Shown: positions 32,444 through 44,203 of the stretch, one piece after another
How positions within the stretch are numbered: the first letter of the stretch is position 1
Layout of the letters: every line of letters begins with the position of its first letter
NCBI RefSeq assembly: GCF_000739375.1
Contig: NZ_CP006704.1
Span: 1,364,001-1,428,000 of the forward strand
DNA length: 64,000 nucleotides
Reading direction: 5' to 3'
DNA from: Comamonas testosteroni TK102
GTDB lineage: Bacteria; Pseudomonadota; Gammaproteobacteria; Burkholderiales; Burkholderiaceae_C
Notes under the pieces: generated by a model
The model's input: the letters and a program-made list of their open reading frames with translations, nothing else
What the model was told of the DNA's origin: nothing
The model's database searches: none
Program-made: the position numbers and the translations under genes

Positions 32444-32704
32444 ATGGCCTCGACACTCGAACTGCTTGAAATGGCACTGAAATCGAAGCGAGCAGCCGCA
32501 TGGTGCCGCGATCTAAATATCACCACAGCGGCGTTTGCACAAGCAAAAAAGCGAGGCCGCCTAAGCCCCTTGCTTGCTGGAAATATTGCTATCGATTTAG
32601 GAGAAAACCCGGATCGATGGATGGCGATAGCAGCCATGGAAGCAGAACGCAAAGGCCCTCTGCTGGACCGTCTAAAAAGCAGCCTGGCCTTGCATAAACC
32701 ATAG
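32444..32704 (+). CDS. phage repressor-like DNA-binding protein (DUF3693-like)
   Basis: An 86-aa protein read opposite to all other phage structural genes. It has a helical N-terminus, a helix-turn-helix-like segment (AAWCRDLNITTAAFAQAKKR, then GRLSPLLAGNIAIDLGENPD) and a tail RWMAIAAMEAERKG that fits DUF3693-type inovirus regulators. It starts after AGGAG. The three palindromes just upstream are its likely binding sites, giving autoregulation and control of the early operon, as RstR does in CTX-phi. The stop codon falls in the candidate att repeat. Confidence 0.8.
   Translation: MASTLELLEMALKSKRAAAWCRDLNITTAAFAQAKKRGRLSPLLAGNIAIDLGENPDRWMAIAAMEAERKGPLLDRLKSSLALHKP
32697..32704. repeat. candidate attR core of the inovirus prophage
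   Basis: AACCATAG, as at 24573-24580. Left and right contexts share a little more (ATAACCATAG versus ATAAACCATAG). The repressor-like gene stop codon is its last three bases. Confidence 0.4.
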
Positions 32705-32763
32705 CAGTGCCCGCAGCCCTGTTTCTGCATGGCCTGCCTCCACCTCAGCAGCCTCGCGTCGGC

Positions 32764-33576
32764 TCAGTGCGGCTTTACATCGTCCTTGAGCGCGGCCAGG
32801 GCCATGTCTTCCACCATGCCCGGGGCGATCAGCTTGATGAAGCGGCCCAGCTTGCCCTTGCCTGTCATCACCACCTCGCGCTGACGGCGCTTCAGGCCGT
32901 CGAGGATGAGGCGCGCGCATTCGGCCACCGTCATCGCGCCGTCTTCCTTGAGGCCGCTGACGCCTGCGGCTTCGCCTCTGGCGTTGTAGCCGTGGTAGCG
33001 GATGCGCGTATCCACCACGCCGGGGTAGGCGGTGGTCACGCTCACGCCGGCGGGTTTGAGCTCGATGCGCAGGGCTTCGAAGAAGCCGGCCATGGCGAAC
33101 TTGCTGGCGCTGTAGGCCGTGCGGCCCGGCACGCCTATCAGACCGGCCAGCGAAGACACGGCGACGATGGAGCCGTGGCTGGCCTTGAGGTGCGGCAGCG
33201 CCGCATGGCTGCACCAGACGCTGCCCCAGAGGTTGATGCGCATCAACCTCTCATACCAGCCCAGGTCTTGCGCGCTGACCTGTTCGAACAGCGCATGGGC
33301 CGAGACCCCGGCGTTGTTGATCAGGACGTCCAGCCCGCCGAACTGGTGCACGGCGGCGTTGATCAGCGCGCGGCACTGGGCCTCTTCGCTCACATCGGTG
33401 GGCACTTCCAGCACCTGTGCCCCCAGAGCCCGGCATTGTTCTGCCACGGCCTGCAGATTGCCGGCATTGCGCGCGGCCAGCGTCAGCTGCAGCCGGCTCT
33501 GATGGGTTTGTGCCAGCTGGCGGGCCATTTCGGCGCCTATGCCGTCCGAGGCACCGGTGATGATGATGCGAGCCAT
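32764..33576 (-). CDS. short-chain dehydrogenase/reductase
   Basis: A 270-aa SDR oxidoreductase. The cofactor motif is TGASDGIG (residues 7-14), NNAG at 87-90, and the catalytic set Ser142 (VAVSSLAG), Tyr155 and Lys159 (YSASK). The substrate strand after GYNARGEAAGVSG is family-variable, so the substrate is unknown. It is the last gene of an apparent three-gene unit with the 43-aa protein and an MFS transporter, and the prophage begins 59 bases after its stop codon. Confidence 0.92.
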   Translation of the reverse strand: MARIIITGASDGIGAEMARQLAQTHQSRLQLTLAARNAGNLQAVAEQCRALGAQVLEVPTDVSEEAQCRALINAAVHQFGGLDVLINNAGVSAHALFEQVSAQDLGWYERLMRINLWGSVWCSHAALPHLKASHGSIVAVSSLAGLIGVPGRTAYSASKFAMAGFFEALRIELKPAGVSVTTAYPGVVDTRIRYHGYNARGEAAGVSGLKEDGAMTVAECARLILDGLKRRQREVVMTGKGKLGRFIKLIAPGMVEDMALAALKDDVKPH

Positions 33577-33618
33577 GCTCTCTCCCGGCCATGCCGCCCG
33601 GGCGGCTTGCCCAAGAGC

Positions 33619-33750
33619 TCAGAAGCAGGCCCAGACCTGGTCTGCCAGTGTGAGCATGAATTCCGGTTGCAGATACAGGGCAAACACCGCCAGCAGCAGC
33701 ACGAGCACGGCACACCAGATGGAGATGCGTTGCCAGAGTTTGAGCTGCAT
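33619..33750 (-). CDS. 43-aa single-pass membrane protein
   Basis: A small open frame with one hydrophobic helix (ISIWCAVLVLLLAVFALYL) preceded by a basic start (MQLKLWQR) and a short tail. GGAG lies 8 bases before the ATG at 33750. It sits between the MFS gene (stop 33767) and the SDR gene (start 33576) on the same strand. Function unknown; it might assist the transporter. Confidence 0.6.
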   Translation of the reverse strand: MQLKLWQRISIWCAVLVLLLAVFALYLQPEFMLTLADQVWACF

Positions 33751-33766
33751 GGGCCTGTCTCCGGTA

Positions 33767-34990
33767 TCAGGCGGCACTGGGTGTGCGGCGCACAATGGCA
33801 GCCTCGCGCACGGGCAGGTTGACGACGGCGGCAAAAATGCCAAGGGCAATCGAGATGTACCAAACCATGTCGTAGTTGCCGTTGATATCGTAGAGATAGC
33901 CGCCCAGCCATACGCCCAGGAAACTCCCGATCTGGTGGCTGAAGAAGACAAAGCCGCCCAGCATGGACAGATGCTGCACGCCGAAGATCTGGGCGATGGT
34001 GGCATTGGTCAGCGGCACGGTGGACAGCCACAGAAAACCCATGGCGGCGCAGAAGGCATAGACCGACCAGGGCGATAGCGGCGCCAGCAAAAAGGCCACG
34101 GTGGCCACCGAGCGCAGACCGTAGATGCCCGATAGCAGATAGCGCTTGGGCAGCTTCTGGCCCAGATTGCCGGCCAGATAGGTGCCGAAGATATTGAACA
34201 GGCCTACCAGGGCCAGCGAATAGCTGGCCACATGGGGCGCCATGCCGAAGTCCTTCAGATAGCTGGGCACGTGCACGCCGATGAACATGACCTGGAAGCC
34301 GCAGACAAAGTAGCCCGCCATCAGCAGCAGAAAGCTGGGGTAGGTCCAGGCCTCCCTGAGTGCCTGGCCCACGGTCTGCTCGCGCTTGATGGGCGTGCTG
34401 CCGCCAAAGCCCGGCTCGCGCAGGCCGAAGGCCAGGGCGGCAATCAGCAGCGCGAACAGCGCCAGTATCAGCAAGGCATTGGACCAGCCGAATTGAGCGA
34501 TCAGCTTGCCTTCCACCGGCACCATGAAGAACTGGCCGAACGAGCCTGCCGCCGCGGCCACGCCCATGGCCCAGCTGCGCCGCGCCACGGGAATCTGCCG
34601 GCCCAGCACGCCGTAGATCACGGCATAGGTGGTGCCGGCCTGGGCCGCGCCGATCAGCACGCCGGCGGTCAGCAGGAACACCGTGGAGCTGGGGGACAGC
34701 GCCATGCCGACCAGACCCAGGGCATAGAGGATGGAGCCGCCGATCAGCACCTTGAAGGCACCGATGCGGTCGGCCAGCATGCCGACGAAGATGCCCAGGA
34801 TGCCCCAGGACAGGTTCTGCACGGCAATGGCCAGGGAAAAGTTTTCGCGCGTCCAGCCCATGTCCTGGGTGATGGGCTGCAGCCAGAGGCCGAAGCCGTG
34901 GCGTATGCCCATGGAGAGCGTGACGATGGCGCCACCGCACAGAAGAATCTGCGCCATGGACATGGGGGCTGGAGTTGTCTTTGTTGTCAT
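33767..34990 (-). CDS. MFS transporter (oxalate/formate-type or monocarboxylate-like)
   Basis: A 407-aa transporter with 12 hydrophobic segments. The loop after segment 2 reads GMLADRIGAFKVLIGG, the MFS signature. The start MSMAQILLCGGAIVTLSMGI and RHGFGLWLQPITQD are typical for the OFA/monocarboxylate branch in this family of bacteria. The start at 34990 (MTTKTTPAP) is preferred over the longer frame. Substrate unknown; the following SDR gene suggests a shared small organic compound. Confidence 0.88.
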   Translation of the reverse strand: MTTKTTPAPMSMAQILLCGGAIVTLSMGIRHGFGLWLQPITQDMGWTRENFSLAIAVQNLSWGILGIFVGMLADRIGAFKVLIGGSILYALGLVGMALSPSSTVFLLTAGVLIGAAQAGTTYAVIYGVLGRQIPVARRSWAMGVAAAAGSFGQFFMVPVEGKLIAQFGWSNALLILALFALLIAALAFGLREPGFGGSTPIKREQTVGQALREAWTYPSFLLLMAGYFVCGFQVMFIGVHVPSYLKDFGMAPHVASYSLALVGLFNIFGTYLAGNLGQKLPKRYLLSGIYGLRSVATVAFLLAPLSPWSVYAFCAAMGFLWLSTVPLTNATIAQIFGVQHLSMLGGFVFFSHQIGSFLGVWLGGYLYDINGNYDMVWYISIALGIFAAVVNLPVREAAIVRRTPSAA

Positions 34991-35380
34991 GCCGTGCGTG
35001 CGAAAAAAGGCCTGGGGTGCGGTCAGCACACCACTGTAACCAAACCTGCTGTTTTGCGCCTGCACAGCTCGTCACATGCGTGACAGTGCGGCCTGCCAGA
35101 ATGCGGGAGCGGCGCCGGGCCCTGCGAGCGTGCAGCAAGTCGCGACCAATAAAAAGTGAGCGCCTTGCGCAAGGATTGCAATAAAAACTGATTTATATCT
35201 ATCTGAAACTATTGAATGGCATGCGGTGAAAGCTATCTTTTTGAGAGTTGTCGCAGCGGGCAAGATGCGCCGAAAACACGTTGCCAAGACAGATGTTCGG
35301 GCTTTGTGCAAGAGTATTGGGAGTAAACAACTGTGAATTTATCCAGCTCTCATCCGCAGAGGCCACTACAATCCGCCCCC
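34991..35380. other. divergent intergenic region, MFS transporter / parE
   Basis: These 390 bases contain the 90-bp element at 35153-35242 and a run of AT-rich sequence (35160-35240) suited for promoters. GGGAG at 35319-35323 lies 9 bases before a GTG at 35333 that is in frame with parE. No separate gene is seen. Confidence 0.4.
35153..35242. repeat. nested-palindrome element, family C copy 1
   Basis: AAAGTGAGC, CTTGCGC, later TATCTGAAACTAT, GAATGGCATGCGGT and AGCTATCTTT align in order with 43532-43620. This copy has lost most of the outer pairing. Confidence 0.5.
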
Positions 35381-37351
<1,971 letters not shown>

Positions 37352-37404
37352 GCGGGCGTTGCAACGCCTGCACTAGCGGTCACTAGCGGTCGATGGAGCC
37401 AGCC

Positions 37405-38271
37405 ATGCACAAGCCCATGTTCGATGCCTCACCCAGCCAGCTGCCTGCGCGCGGCGGGTTCGCGTCTGTGCGTTTGCGACGTGCGGTGGCAGCTGCCCTG
37501 CTGGCGGGCTCGGGCTGGCTGGCCCTGGCGCCGGCGGCGCATGCCGATCTCTGGGCCTATGTCGACGAATTCGGCGTCACGCACTTTGCGGCCGAGGCGC
37601 TGGACGAACGCTACAAGCTGTTCTTCAGGGGCGAGCTCTACGACAGCAGCCAGCCGGGTCTGCAGCTGAAGCCGGATTCAGCGGCCGAGGGGCTCAACGC
37701 CCGCACGCGCATGCAGAGCTTTTTCGAGGTCTCGCCGCGCTACAAGAGCGTGAGGCCGCATCTGCAGAAGGCGGCCGAGAGAACCGGCGTGGACTATGAC
37801 CTGATCAAGGCCGTGATCGCCGTGGAGTCCGGCTTTGATGCCCAGGCAGTCTCACCCAAGGGCGCTGTCGGTCTGATGCAGCTGATGCCAGCCACGGCCG
37901 AGCGCTTTGGCGTGGCGGCCAGCAAAAAGCGCAGCCTGCAGCAGCAGCTGGTCGACCCGGCCGTGAACGTGCCTGCCGGCGCGCGCTATCTGAGCTATCT
38001 GATGGACTTGTTCCCGGGCCGGCTCGATCTGGTGCTGGCCGCCTATAACGCGGGCGAAGGTGCGGTGCAGAAGTTTGGCAAGGCGATTCCGCCCTACAAA
38101 GAAACAATGAATTACGTCAAGGCCGTCACGGGCATTTACGAGCAGCTGCAGGCAGCCAGGCCCCTGAGCGGCCGGCTGGCTGCGGCCGGCTCGGCTGGCC
38201 GCGGCGGCTCCCGCATACGCATGACTCTGCCGGGCGCGGCCCCTGCGGCCGCGGACGCGCAAATACCTTGA
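37405..38271 (+). CDS. lytic transglycosylase (Slt-type) with DUF4124-like N-terminus
   Basis: A 288-aa exported murein hydrolase. The signal peptide ends near LAPAAHA (residue 47). A short DUF4124-like segment ([15 protein letters not shown]) follows, then the SLT domain with catalytic Glu141 in [20 protein letters not shown] and [13 protein letters not shown], plus the [10 protein letters not shown] and [10 protein letters not shown] motifs. The start at 37405 follows GGAG with 6-base spacing, better than the in-frame ATG at 37393. It lies between parE and parC on the same strand, a position kept in related species. A 10-bp tandem copy (CACTAGCGGT) precedes it at 37371-37390. Confidence 0.9.
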   Translation: MHKPMFDASPSQLPARGGFASVRLRRAVAAALLAGSGWLALAPAAHADLWAYVDEFGVTHFAAEALDERYKLFFRGELYDSSQPGLQLKPDSAAEGLNARTRMQSFFEVSPRYKSVRPHLQKAAERTGVDYDLIKAVIAVESGFDAQAVSPKGAVGLMQLMPATAERFGVAASKKRSLQQQLVDPAVNVPAGARYLSYLMDLFPGRLDLVLAAYNAGEGAVQKFGKAIPPYKETMNYVKAVTGIYEQLQAARPLSGRLAAAGSAGRGGSRIRMTLPGAAPAAADAQIP

Positions 38272-38311
38272 GTCGCCGGATCGGCGCAATTTGGAAAATC
38301 ACAAAGAATTC

Positions 38312-40702
38312 ATGAGCGATCAAACCACACTGGATTTGTCTCAACAAGCCGCTGGCGATGCACTGGACCTAGGTCAATACGCACAGCGCGCCTATCTCGA
38401 ATACGCTTTATCGGTGGTCAAGGGACGTGCCCTGCCGGATGTCAGCGATGGCCTCAAGCCCGTGCAGCGCCGCATTCTCTATGCCATGGAGCGCATGGGC
38501 CTGAGCTATAGCGGCCCGAACGGCAATACGGCGGCCAAGCCGGTCAAGAGCGCCCGAGTCGTCGGCGACGTGCTGGGCCGCTTTCACCCGCACGGCGACC
38601 AGTCGGCCTATGACGCACTGGTGCGCATGGCGCAGGACTTCAACCAGCGCTACCCGCTGGTCGACGGCCAGGGCAACTTCGGCAGCCGCGACGGCGACGG
38701 CGCTGCGGCCATGCGTTACACCGAGGCGCGCCTGTCCAAGATCACCGGCCTGCTGCTTGACGAAATCGATATGGGCACGGTGGACTTTGTGCCCAACTAC
38801 GACGGCAGCACCCAGGAGCCCAAGCAGCTCCCGGCCCGCCTGCCGTTCTCGCTGCTCAATGGCGCCAGCGGCATTGCCGTGGGTCTGGCAACGGAAATCC
38901 CCAGCCACAATCTGCCCGAAGTGGCAGCGGCCTGCGTGGCCTTGATCAAGAAGCCGCAGCTGCCCGAAGAAGAGCTGCTGGCGCTGATTCCCGGCCCCGA
39001 CTATCCGGGCGGCGGCCAGATCATTTCGTCCAGCAGCGATATCGCCGATGCCTACCGTACGGGCCGCGGCAGTCTCAAGGTGCGTGCGCGCTGGAAGATC
39101 GAAGAGCTGGCACGCGGCCAGTGGCAGCTGGTGGTGACCGAGCTGCCGCCCGGCGTGTCGGCCCAGAAGGTGCTCGAAGAGATCGAGGACATCACCAATC
39201 CCAAGGTCAAGACCGGCAAGAAGGCGCTGAGCCAGGAGCAGACCCAGCTCAAGGCCAGCATGCTGGCCGTGCTGGACTGCGTGCGCGACGAATCGAGCAA
39301 GGATGCGCCGGTGCGCATCGTGTTCGAACCCAAGACCGGCAAGATTCCGCAGTCTGAGCTGATCACGGCGCTGCTGGCCCACACCAGCCTGGAGTCTTCG
39401 AGCTCGATCAACCTGACCAGCATCGGCCTCGATGGCCGCCCGGTGCAGAAATCGCTGCGCCAGATGCTGGAGGAATGGATTGCCTTCCGCTTCCAGACCG
39501 TGACGCGACGCAGCCAGCACCGGCTGGAAAAGGTGCTCGATCGCATCCACATCCTCGAAGGCCGTCAGGCCGTGCTGCTCAATATCGACAAGGTCATTGC
39601 CATCATCCGCGCCAGCGATGAACCCAAGCAGGCCCTGATCGAAGCCTTCAATCTCTCCGAGCGTCAGGCCGAGGACATTCTTGAAATCCGCCTGCGCCAA
39701 TTGGCGCGCCTGGAGGCCATCAAGATCGAGCAGGAGCTCAAGGAGCTGCGCAGCGAGCAGGGCAAGCTCGAGGACATCCTGGGCAGCGAAGCGACCATGC
39801 GCCGCCTGATCTGCAAGGAAATCGAAGCCGATGCCAAGACCTTCGGCGATGCCCGACGCACGCTGATCCACGAGGAGAAAAAGGTGGTGGCCGAGGTCAA
39901 GGTGGTGGATGAACCCACGACCGTGATCATTTCCGAAAAAGGCTGGGTGCGCACGCGCCAAGGCCATGGTGTGGACGCTGCCACGCTGAGCTTCAAGGCC
40001 GGCGACAGTCTGTATGGCACGTTCGAGTGCCGCACGGTCGATCAGCTGCTGGCCTTTGGCAGCAACGGCCGGGTCTACTCGGTGCCGGTATCGGCCCTGC
40101 CGGGCGGACGCGGCGACGGCCAGCCCGTGACGACGATGATCGAACTCGAAGCCGGTACACAGCTGCTGTACTACTTTGCCGGCAGCGAAGGCACACAGCT
40201 GCTGCTGTCGGGCTCGGGCGCCTATGGCTTCACGGCGAATGTGGGCGATATGGTCTCGCGCCAGAAGGCCGGCAAGGCGTTTGTCACGCTGGGCGAGGGC
40301 GAGACCCTGTGTGCGCCTTCGGTGGTGCATGGCGTGCCCATGAATGCGCGTGCCGAAACTGTGGAAGGCGGCGAGCAGGGGGCCGGATTGCTCAATCCCG
40401 CCAGCCATGTGATCTGCGCCTCGGTGGGCGGTCGCATTCTGACCTTCGAGATCGCTGAACTCAAGGCCATGCCCAAGGGCGGGCGCGGCCTGATGCTGAT
40501 CAGCCTGGAAGACAAGGACCAGCTGGCCGGCGCTGCCGCCTATACGCGCAGCATTCGCCTGGATGGCGTGGGGCGCGGTGGCAAGGCACGTACCGAGACG
40601 CTGGAGATCCGCAGCCTCAACAATGCCCGCGGCAACCGCGGTCGCAAGGGCAAGGCCGCAGACCTGGGCTTCAAGCCCCAGGCGGTGACGCGCGTGGAAT
40701 AA
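38312..40702 (+). CDS. parC: DNA topoisomerase IV subunit A
   Basis: A 796-aa breakage-reunion subunit. The active-site Tyr136 lies in [14 protein letters not shown], preceded by the winged-helix region with [12 protein letters not shown] (quinolone-determining region, here Gly95-Asp96-Gln97-Ser98) and [14 protein letters not shown] coiled coil and the C-terminal beta-pinwheel (repeats such as [10 protein letters not shown] and [10 protein letters not shown]) follow. The start at 38312 ([10 protein letters not shown]) is chosen over an in-frame TTG at 38291. It ends with a terminator. Confidence 0.95.
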   Translation: MSDQTTLDLSQQAAGDALDLGQYAQRAYLEYALSVVKGRALPDVSDGLKPVQRRILYAMERMGLSYSGPNGNTAAKPVKSARVVGDVLGRFHPHGDQSAYDALVRMAQDFNQRYPLVDGQGNFGSRDGDGAAAMRYTEARLSKITGLLLDEIDMGTVDFVPNYDGSTQEPKQLPARLPFSLLNGASGIAVGLATEIPSHNLPEVAAACVALIKKPQLPEEELLALIPGPDYPGGGQIISSSSDIADAYRTGRGSLKVRARWKIEELARGQWQLVVTELPPGVSAQKVLEEIEDITNPKVKTGKKALSQEQTQLKASMLAVLDCVRDESSKDAPVRIVFEPKTGKIPQSELITALLAHTSLESSSSINLTSIGLDGRPVQKSLRQMLEEWIAFRFQTVTRRSQHRLEKVLDRIHILEGRQAVLLNIDKVIAIIRASDEPKQALIEAFNLSERQAEDILEIRLRQLARLEAIKIEQELKELRSEQGKLEDILGSEATMRRLICKEIEADAKTFGDARRTLIHEEKKVVAEVKVVDEPTTVIISEKGWVRTRQGHGVDAATLSFKAGDSLYGTFECRTVDQLLAFGSNGRVYSVPVSALPGGRGDGQPVTTMIELEAGTQLLYYFAGSEGTQLLLSGSGAYGFTANVGDMVSRQKAGKAFVTLGEGETLCAPSVVHGVPMNARAETVEGGEQGAGLLNPASHVICASVGGRILTFEIAELKAMPKGGRGLMLISLEDKDQLAGAAAYTRSIRLDGVGRGGKARTETLEIRSLNNARGNRGRKGKAADLGFKPQAVTRVE

Positions 40703-40725
40703 GCCGGCTTCTGCCGCCTGCCGAC

Positions 40726-40760
40726 AAGCCGCGCCAGGCCGGTCCTGGGCGGCTTTTTGT
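40726..40760 (+). terminator. intrinsic terminator after parC
   Basis: GCCGCgCCAGG (40728-40738) pairs with CCTGGGCGGC (40744-40753) with one bulged G, loop CCGGT, and is followed by T5. Confidence 0.85.
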
Positions 40761-40906
40761 TTTCTGCGGCGCAGACATGGGCTTGAGACGACGCGCTACA
40801 AAGGGAAATTCCTGCTGCTGACCTGGGTTCGGCCTCGATACATTTTGTCTCAATGCGTGGCAATGTCTGCGCGCAGCCCTTTGCAGCTTTGTTGGCAGGA
40901 TGTTTT

Positions 40907-42568
40907 ATGCAGCGACTCAAGATGGCCCACAAACTCTGGGCGGCAGTGTTACTCATCGTGGTGGTGCTGACTGCAGTGATCGCATTTGCGGGCTACCGCT
41001 CCTCGGTCACGCAGCAGGCATCGGACCAGGCAGCGCAGCAAATGCGCTCACGCACCGAGCTGGCGATCGAGTGGATGGGCCTGACCGAAGCCAATGCCGT
41101 GCGCACGCTGGCGCTGGCACTGAGCAGCGAGACTTCGGTGGAGGAGAGCTTCAAGCCCGCGATGGCCGAGACCTCGGACCGCATTTCCATGGTGCAAAAG
41201 TCGCTGCAGGCGCTGGCGGTGTCTGCCGAGGACAAGGCCCAGATGGAGCAGGTGGCTGCAGCGCGCCAGCAGGTGCTGAAGCTGCGCCAGCAGATTGCCC
41301 AGCTCAAGGCCCAGGGGGATGCGGCCCGGGCTCTCGCGCTGGCCGAGCAAAGCTTCAAGCCCGCGATTGCGGCCTATTTGCAGTCGCTGCAGGCCTTTGT
41401 CGAGCTGCAGAAAAAAGCTGCTGCCGGCAGCCAGCTGCAGATGGCCGAGCTGCGCATGGCGACCGTGAGGATGGCCGGTGTGGCTGTACTGCTTGTGGTA
41501 CTGGGCATTGCCGTCGGCGCGTTCTTTCTGATCCGCAGCATGCAGTCGCCGCTGTTGGCCGCGCAGGCCATGGCCGAGCGCATTGCCGGCGGCGATCTGC
41601 GGCTGGGCGAAACTGTGCAGCGCCATGACGAATTCGGCGCGTTGCTGCGCACGCAGCAGGACATGTGCCGGGCGCTCAACGGCATGGTGGCCCAGGTTCG
41701 CCACAGCGCCGACAGCATTGCCACGGCCAGTGCCGAGATCGCTGTCGGCAACCAGGACCTGTCGGCGCGCACCGAGCAGACTTCCAGCAATCTGCAGCAA
41801 ACCGCCGCAGCCATGGAGGAGTTCACCAGCACTATCCAGAACAGCGCCAGCAGCGCAGAGCAGGCACGCAGCACGGCATCGGGCGCGGTCGCCCTGGCCC
41901 GGCGCGGCGGCGAGGTCGTGGCCTCGATGGTGGTGACCATGGAGGAGATTCGCCAGAGCAGCCAGAAGATTGGCGACATCATCGGTGTCATCGACGGCAT
42001 TGCCTTCCAGACCAATATCCTCGCGCTCAATGCGGCGGTGGAGGCGGCGCGTGCCGGCGAGCAAGGCCGCGGCTTTGCCGTGGTGGCCAGCGAGGTGCGT
42101 TCCCTGGCCCGGCGCAGCGGCGATGCGGCCAAGGAAATCCGCACCCTGATCGGTACCTCGGAGGCGCGCGTGCAAAACGGCATCCGTTTGGTGCAGAGCG
42201 TGGGCGAATCCATGGACGATATCGTCAAATCGGTGCAGAACGCCAGCACCATGATTGCAGAGGTGACCGAAGCCTCGGTCCAGCAAAGTGCAGGCGTGAC
42301 CCAGGTCAACCAGGCCATCAGCCATCTCGATCAGATGACGCAGCAGAACGCGGCCCTGGTCGAAGAATCGGCCGCTGCTGCGCAAAGCCTGCGCGAGCAG
42401 GCCGAGCATCTGACGCAGACGGTCAGCATGTTCCGCATGGAGGACCTCAGAAGCAGCCACGGATATTCCCAGGCTGCTCTTGCATCGGTAGCAAGAGGGT
42501 CTGCCTCGACGGCCCGGCCAGCGCCGGCTGCCGCCGCGCGCCAGCCGGCGCTGGCGCACCCGGAGTGA
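40907..42568 (+). CDS. methyl-accepting chemotaxis protein
   Basis: A 553-aa chemoreceptor. Membrane helices lie at about 10-29 and 189-209, with a four-helix-bundle type periplasmic sensor between. A HAMP domain (about 210-262) is followed by the signalling domain, whose hairpin tip is [20 protein letters not shown] (around residues 362-381), then [18 protein letters not shown]. No CheR-binding pentapeptide is seen at the end (ends QPALAHPE). The start at 40907 has AGGA 6 bases upstream; a longer in-frame start at 40853 is less likely. No che genes lie nearby, so the receptor works with a pathway encoded elsewhere. Confidence 0.93.
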   Translation: MQRLKMAHKLWAAVLLIVVVLTAVIAFAGYRSSVTQQASDQAAQQMRSRTELAIEWMGLTEANAVRTLALALSSETSVEESFKPAMAETSDRISMVQKSLQALAVSAEDKAQMEQVAAARQQVLKLRQQIAQLKAQGDAARALALAEQSFKPAIAAYLQSLQAFVELQKKAAAGSQLQMAELRMATVRMAGVAVLLVVLGIAVGAFFLIRSMQSPLLAAQAMAERIAGGDLRLGETVQRHDEFGALLRTQQDMCRALNGMVAQVRHSADSIATASAEIAVGNQDLSARTEQTSSNLQQTAAAMEEFTSTIQNSASSAEQARSTASGAVALARRGGEVVASMVVTMEEIRQSSQKIGDIIGVIDGIAFQTNILALNAAVEAARAGEQGRGFAVVASEVRSLARRSGDAAKEIRTLIGTSEARVQNGIRLVQSVGESMDDIVKSVQNASTMIAEVTEASVQQSAGVTQVNQAISHLDQMTQQNAALVEESAAAAQSLREQAEHLTQTVSMFRMEDLRSSHGYSQAALASVARGSASTARPAPAAAARQPALAHPE

Positions 42569-42584
42569 ATCGGGTCGCGCCGCT

Positions 42585-43476
42585 TCAGCGCATCACCGGC
42601 ACGGCGGCAAAGATTTGCGCCGCTGCCGTGATCTGATCGCGGCTGGCGACCAGGGGCAGGTCGCGCTGCCCCGATTCGGTGCGCGAGACCAGGGCATACA
42701 GGGTGCTTACGGCCCGGGACACGGCATCGGCCACGGTGCGCCCTTGAATCAGATGGCCCAGCAGCACGGCGGAGAACACATCGCCCATGCCGTTGGGCAG
42801 GGGGTGCAGGTCGATATAGGGCGTCTGTACCAGCCAGGACTTGTCGGCAGTCACGGCCAGTGTGGCCAGTTGATCGGCTGGTAGATCATCGGTACGCAGG
42901 CTGGTGATGACGATCAGCGCAGACTGGCTGTCATGCATCTGCGCGAGCATGGTGCGTGCCGCCTGCGTGGCGGCCTGCACCGTGGTCAGCGGGCCGCCGC
43001 ACAGCAGCTCGAACTCGTAATGGTTGGGCGTGATGACGCTGGCCTGGGACAGTGCCCGCTTGCGCAGAAAGTCAGGGATGCCGGGGCGCACAAACACGCC
43101 GCGCCCCACATCGCCCATGACCGGGTCGCACAGATAGTGTGCCCCGGGCTGGGCGGCGCGCACCTCCTGCACGGCGGCCAGAATGGCTTCGCCCACGCCG
43201 GCATCGCCCAGATAGCCCGAGAGCACGGCCGTGCAGCGCGCCAGCACGCCGCGGGCGCGCAGGCCGTCCAGCACATCCTGTACATGGGCGGGCGTGAAGA
43301 CCTGGCCCTTGTACTCGCCGTAGCCGGTATGGTTGGAGAACTGCACCGTATGCACGGCCACGGGCTCTATGCCCAGCAGTTGCAGCGGCAGCATGGCGGC
43401 GTCGTTGCCCACATGGCCGTAGGCGACATGGGATTGAATGCTGAGAACCAGCGGGGGGGGGCTGCGTGCCGGGCAT
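42585..43476 (-). CDS. pdxY: pyridoxal kinase (frame broken near the start by a poly-C tract)
   Basis: The main reading frame encodes a PdxY-type vitamin B6 kinase: [54 protein letters not shown] ([13 protein letters not shown]), [10 protein letters not shown] and the anion-hole region [14 protein letters not shown]. It salvages pyridoxal to pyridoxal 5'-phosphate. The natural start appears to be the ATG at 43476 (MPGTQ...), but a run of nine C on the coding strand (43453-43461) puts that ATG out of frame; eight C would join [15 protein letters not shown]. Without that, only non-ATG starts further upstream (for example TTG at 43565) are in frame. Sequencing error, mutation or phase variation are all possible. 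Confidence 0.82.
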
Positions 43477-43530
43477 GGGGGCTCTTTCGTGAGTGGTCGG
43501 GATGCGTGCGGCAAGCATCGCGCTGAAAAG

Positions 43531-43622
43531 ATAAAGTGAGCTGCTTGCGCTTGCCAGTCAATCAATTCAGATAGTTTTGTATCTGAAATCTATGAATAGC
43601 AAGCGGTATTAGCTCACTTTAT
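43531..43622. repeat. nested-palindrome element, family C copy 2
   Basis: Outer perfect 12-bp arms ATAAAGTGAGCT and AGCTCACTTTAT (43531-43542, 43611-43622), inner GCTTGC/GCAAGC (43543-43548, 43599-43604) and apex TCAGATA-GTTTTG-TATCTGA (43567-43586). It lies between the 5' end of pdxY and the 3' end of the RidA gene. Related to 35153-35242. Confidence 0.7.
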
Positions 43623-43639
43623 GTGCATGAGCGAGAGTC

Positions 43640-44098
43640 TTAGCCCAGCTCGGCCATCAGCTCGATTTCCACGCAGCAACCCAGGGGAATCTGGGCCACG
43701 CCGAAGGCGCTGCGCGCGTGCTTGCCGGCTTCGCCGAAGACGTCGCCCAGCAGTTCGCTGCAGCCGTTGGTGACCAGATGCTGCTCGGTATAGCTGGTGC
43801 TGGAGTTGACCAGGCTCATGACCTTGACGATGCGCTTGACGCGATTCAGGTCGCCGCCGCAGGCATGCTGCAGCGTGCCCATCAGATCCACGGCCACGGC
43901 GCGGGCCGCCTGCTTGCCTTCTTCGGTCGTCATGTTCTCGCCCAGCTTGCCAACCCAGGGCTGGCCGTTCTGCTTGGCGATATGGCCGCTGAGGAGCACC
44001 AGATTGCCGGTCTGCATATAGGGCAGGTAGGCGGCCGCGGGCATGGCCACTTCTGGCAGGGTGATGTTCAGTGCTTTGAGTTTCTCGTAGACGCTCAT
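43640..44098 (-). CDS. RidA/YjgF family protein
   Basis: A 152-aa protein of the RidA superfamily, longer than the archetype (about 128 aa). The blocks LPYMQTGNLVLLSGHIAKQN, VGKLGENMTTEEGKQAARA, LMGTLQHACGGDLNRVKRIV and KHARSAFGVAQIPLGCCVEI follow the fold. RidA deaminates reactive enamine intermediates; the Arg that binds the substrate carboxylate is normally in the R-x-A/x-V-A-x-L-P motif, here ARSAFGVAQIPLG. The start at 44098 (MSVYEKLKALNI) matches the family. It lies upstream of pdxY on the same strand; RidA and PdxY both touch PLP metabolism, though this link is loose. Confidence 0.9.
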   Translation of the reverse strand: MSVYEKLKALNITLPEVAMPAAAYLPYMQTGNLVLLSGHIAKQNGQPWVGKLGENMTTEEGKQAARAVAVDLMGTLQHACGGDLNRVKRIVKVMSLVNSSTSYTEQHLVTNGCSELLGDVFGEAGKHARSAFGVAQIPLGCCVEIELMAELG

Positions 44099-44203
44099 GA
44101 CGGGCTCCAAAAAAGTGCGGGGGCTAAAGGGGGACAAGTTTGACACAGCAGCGCGACCGGGCCGTCATTGTCCTGGCACGGCGGCCATAGCTTTTGAACT
44201 TGG

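Larger units (their letters stand above)
24573..32704. mobile_element. filamentous phage (inovirus) prophage, about 8.1 kb
   Basis: The element spans a serine recombinase gene, a non-coding region, and on the minus strand the Zot/pI, pVI, pIII, micro-ORF, pVIII, two small membrane proteins, ssDNA-binding protein, Rep and two unknown early genes; a divergent repressor-like gene closes the right end. Gene order read 5' to 3' on the minus strand follows the inovirus plan: replication, then coat, then assembly. Size matches known inoviruses. No pIV secretin is encoded, so egress should depend on a host secretin. The GC content is visibly lower and more even than in flanking host genes. All main genes are intact, so the phage may be active. 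Confidence 0.9.
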
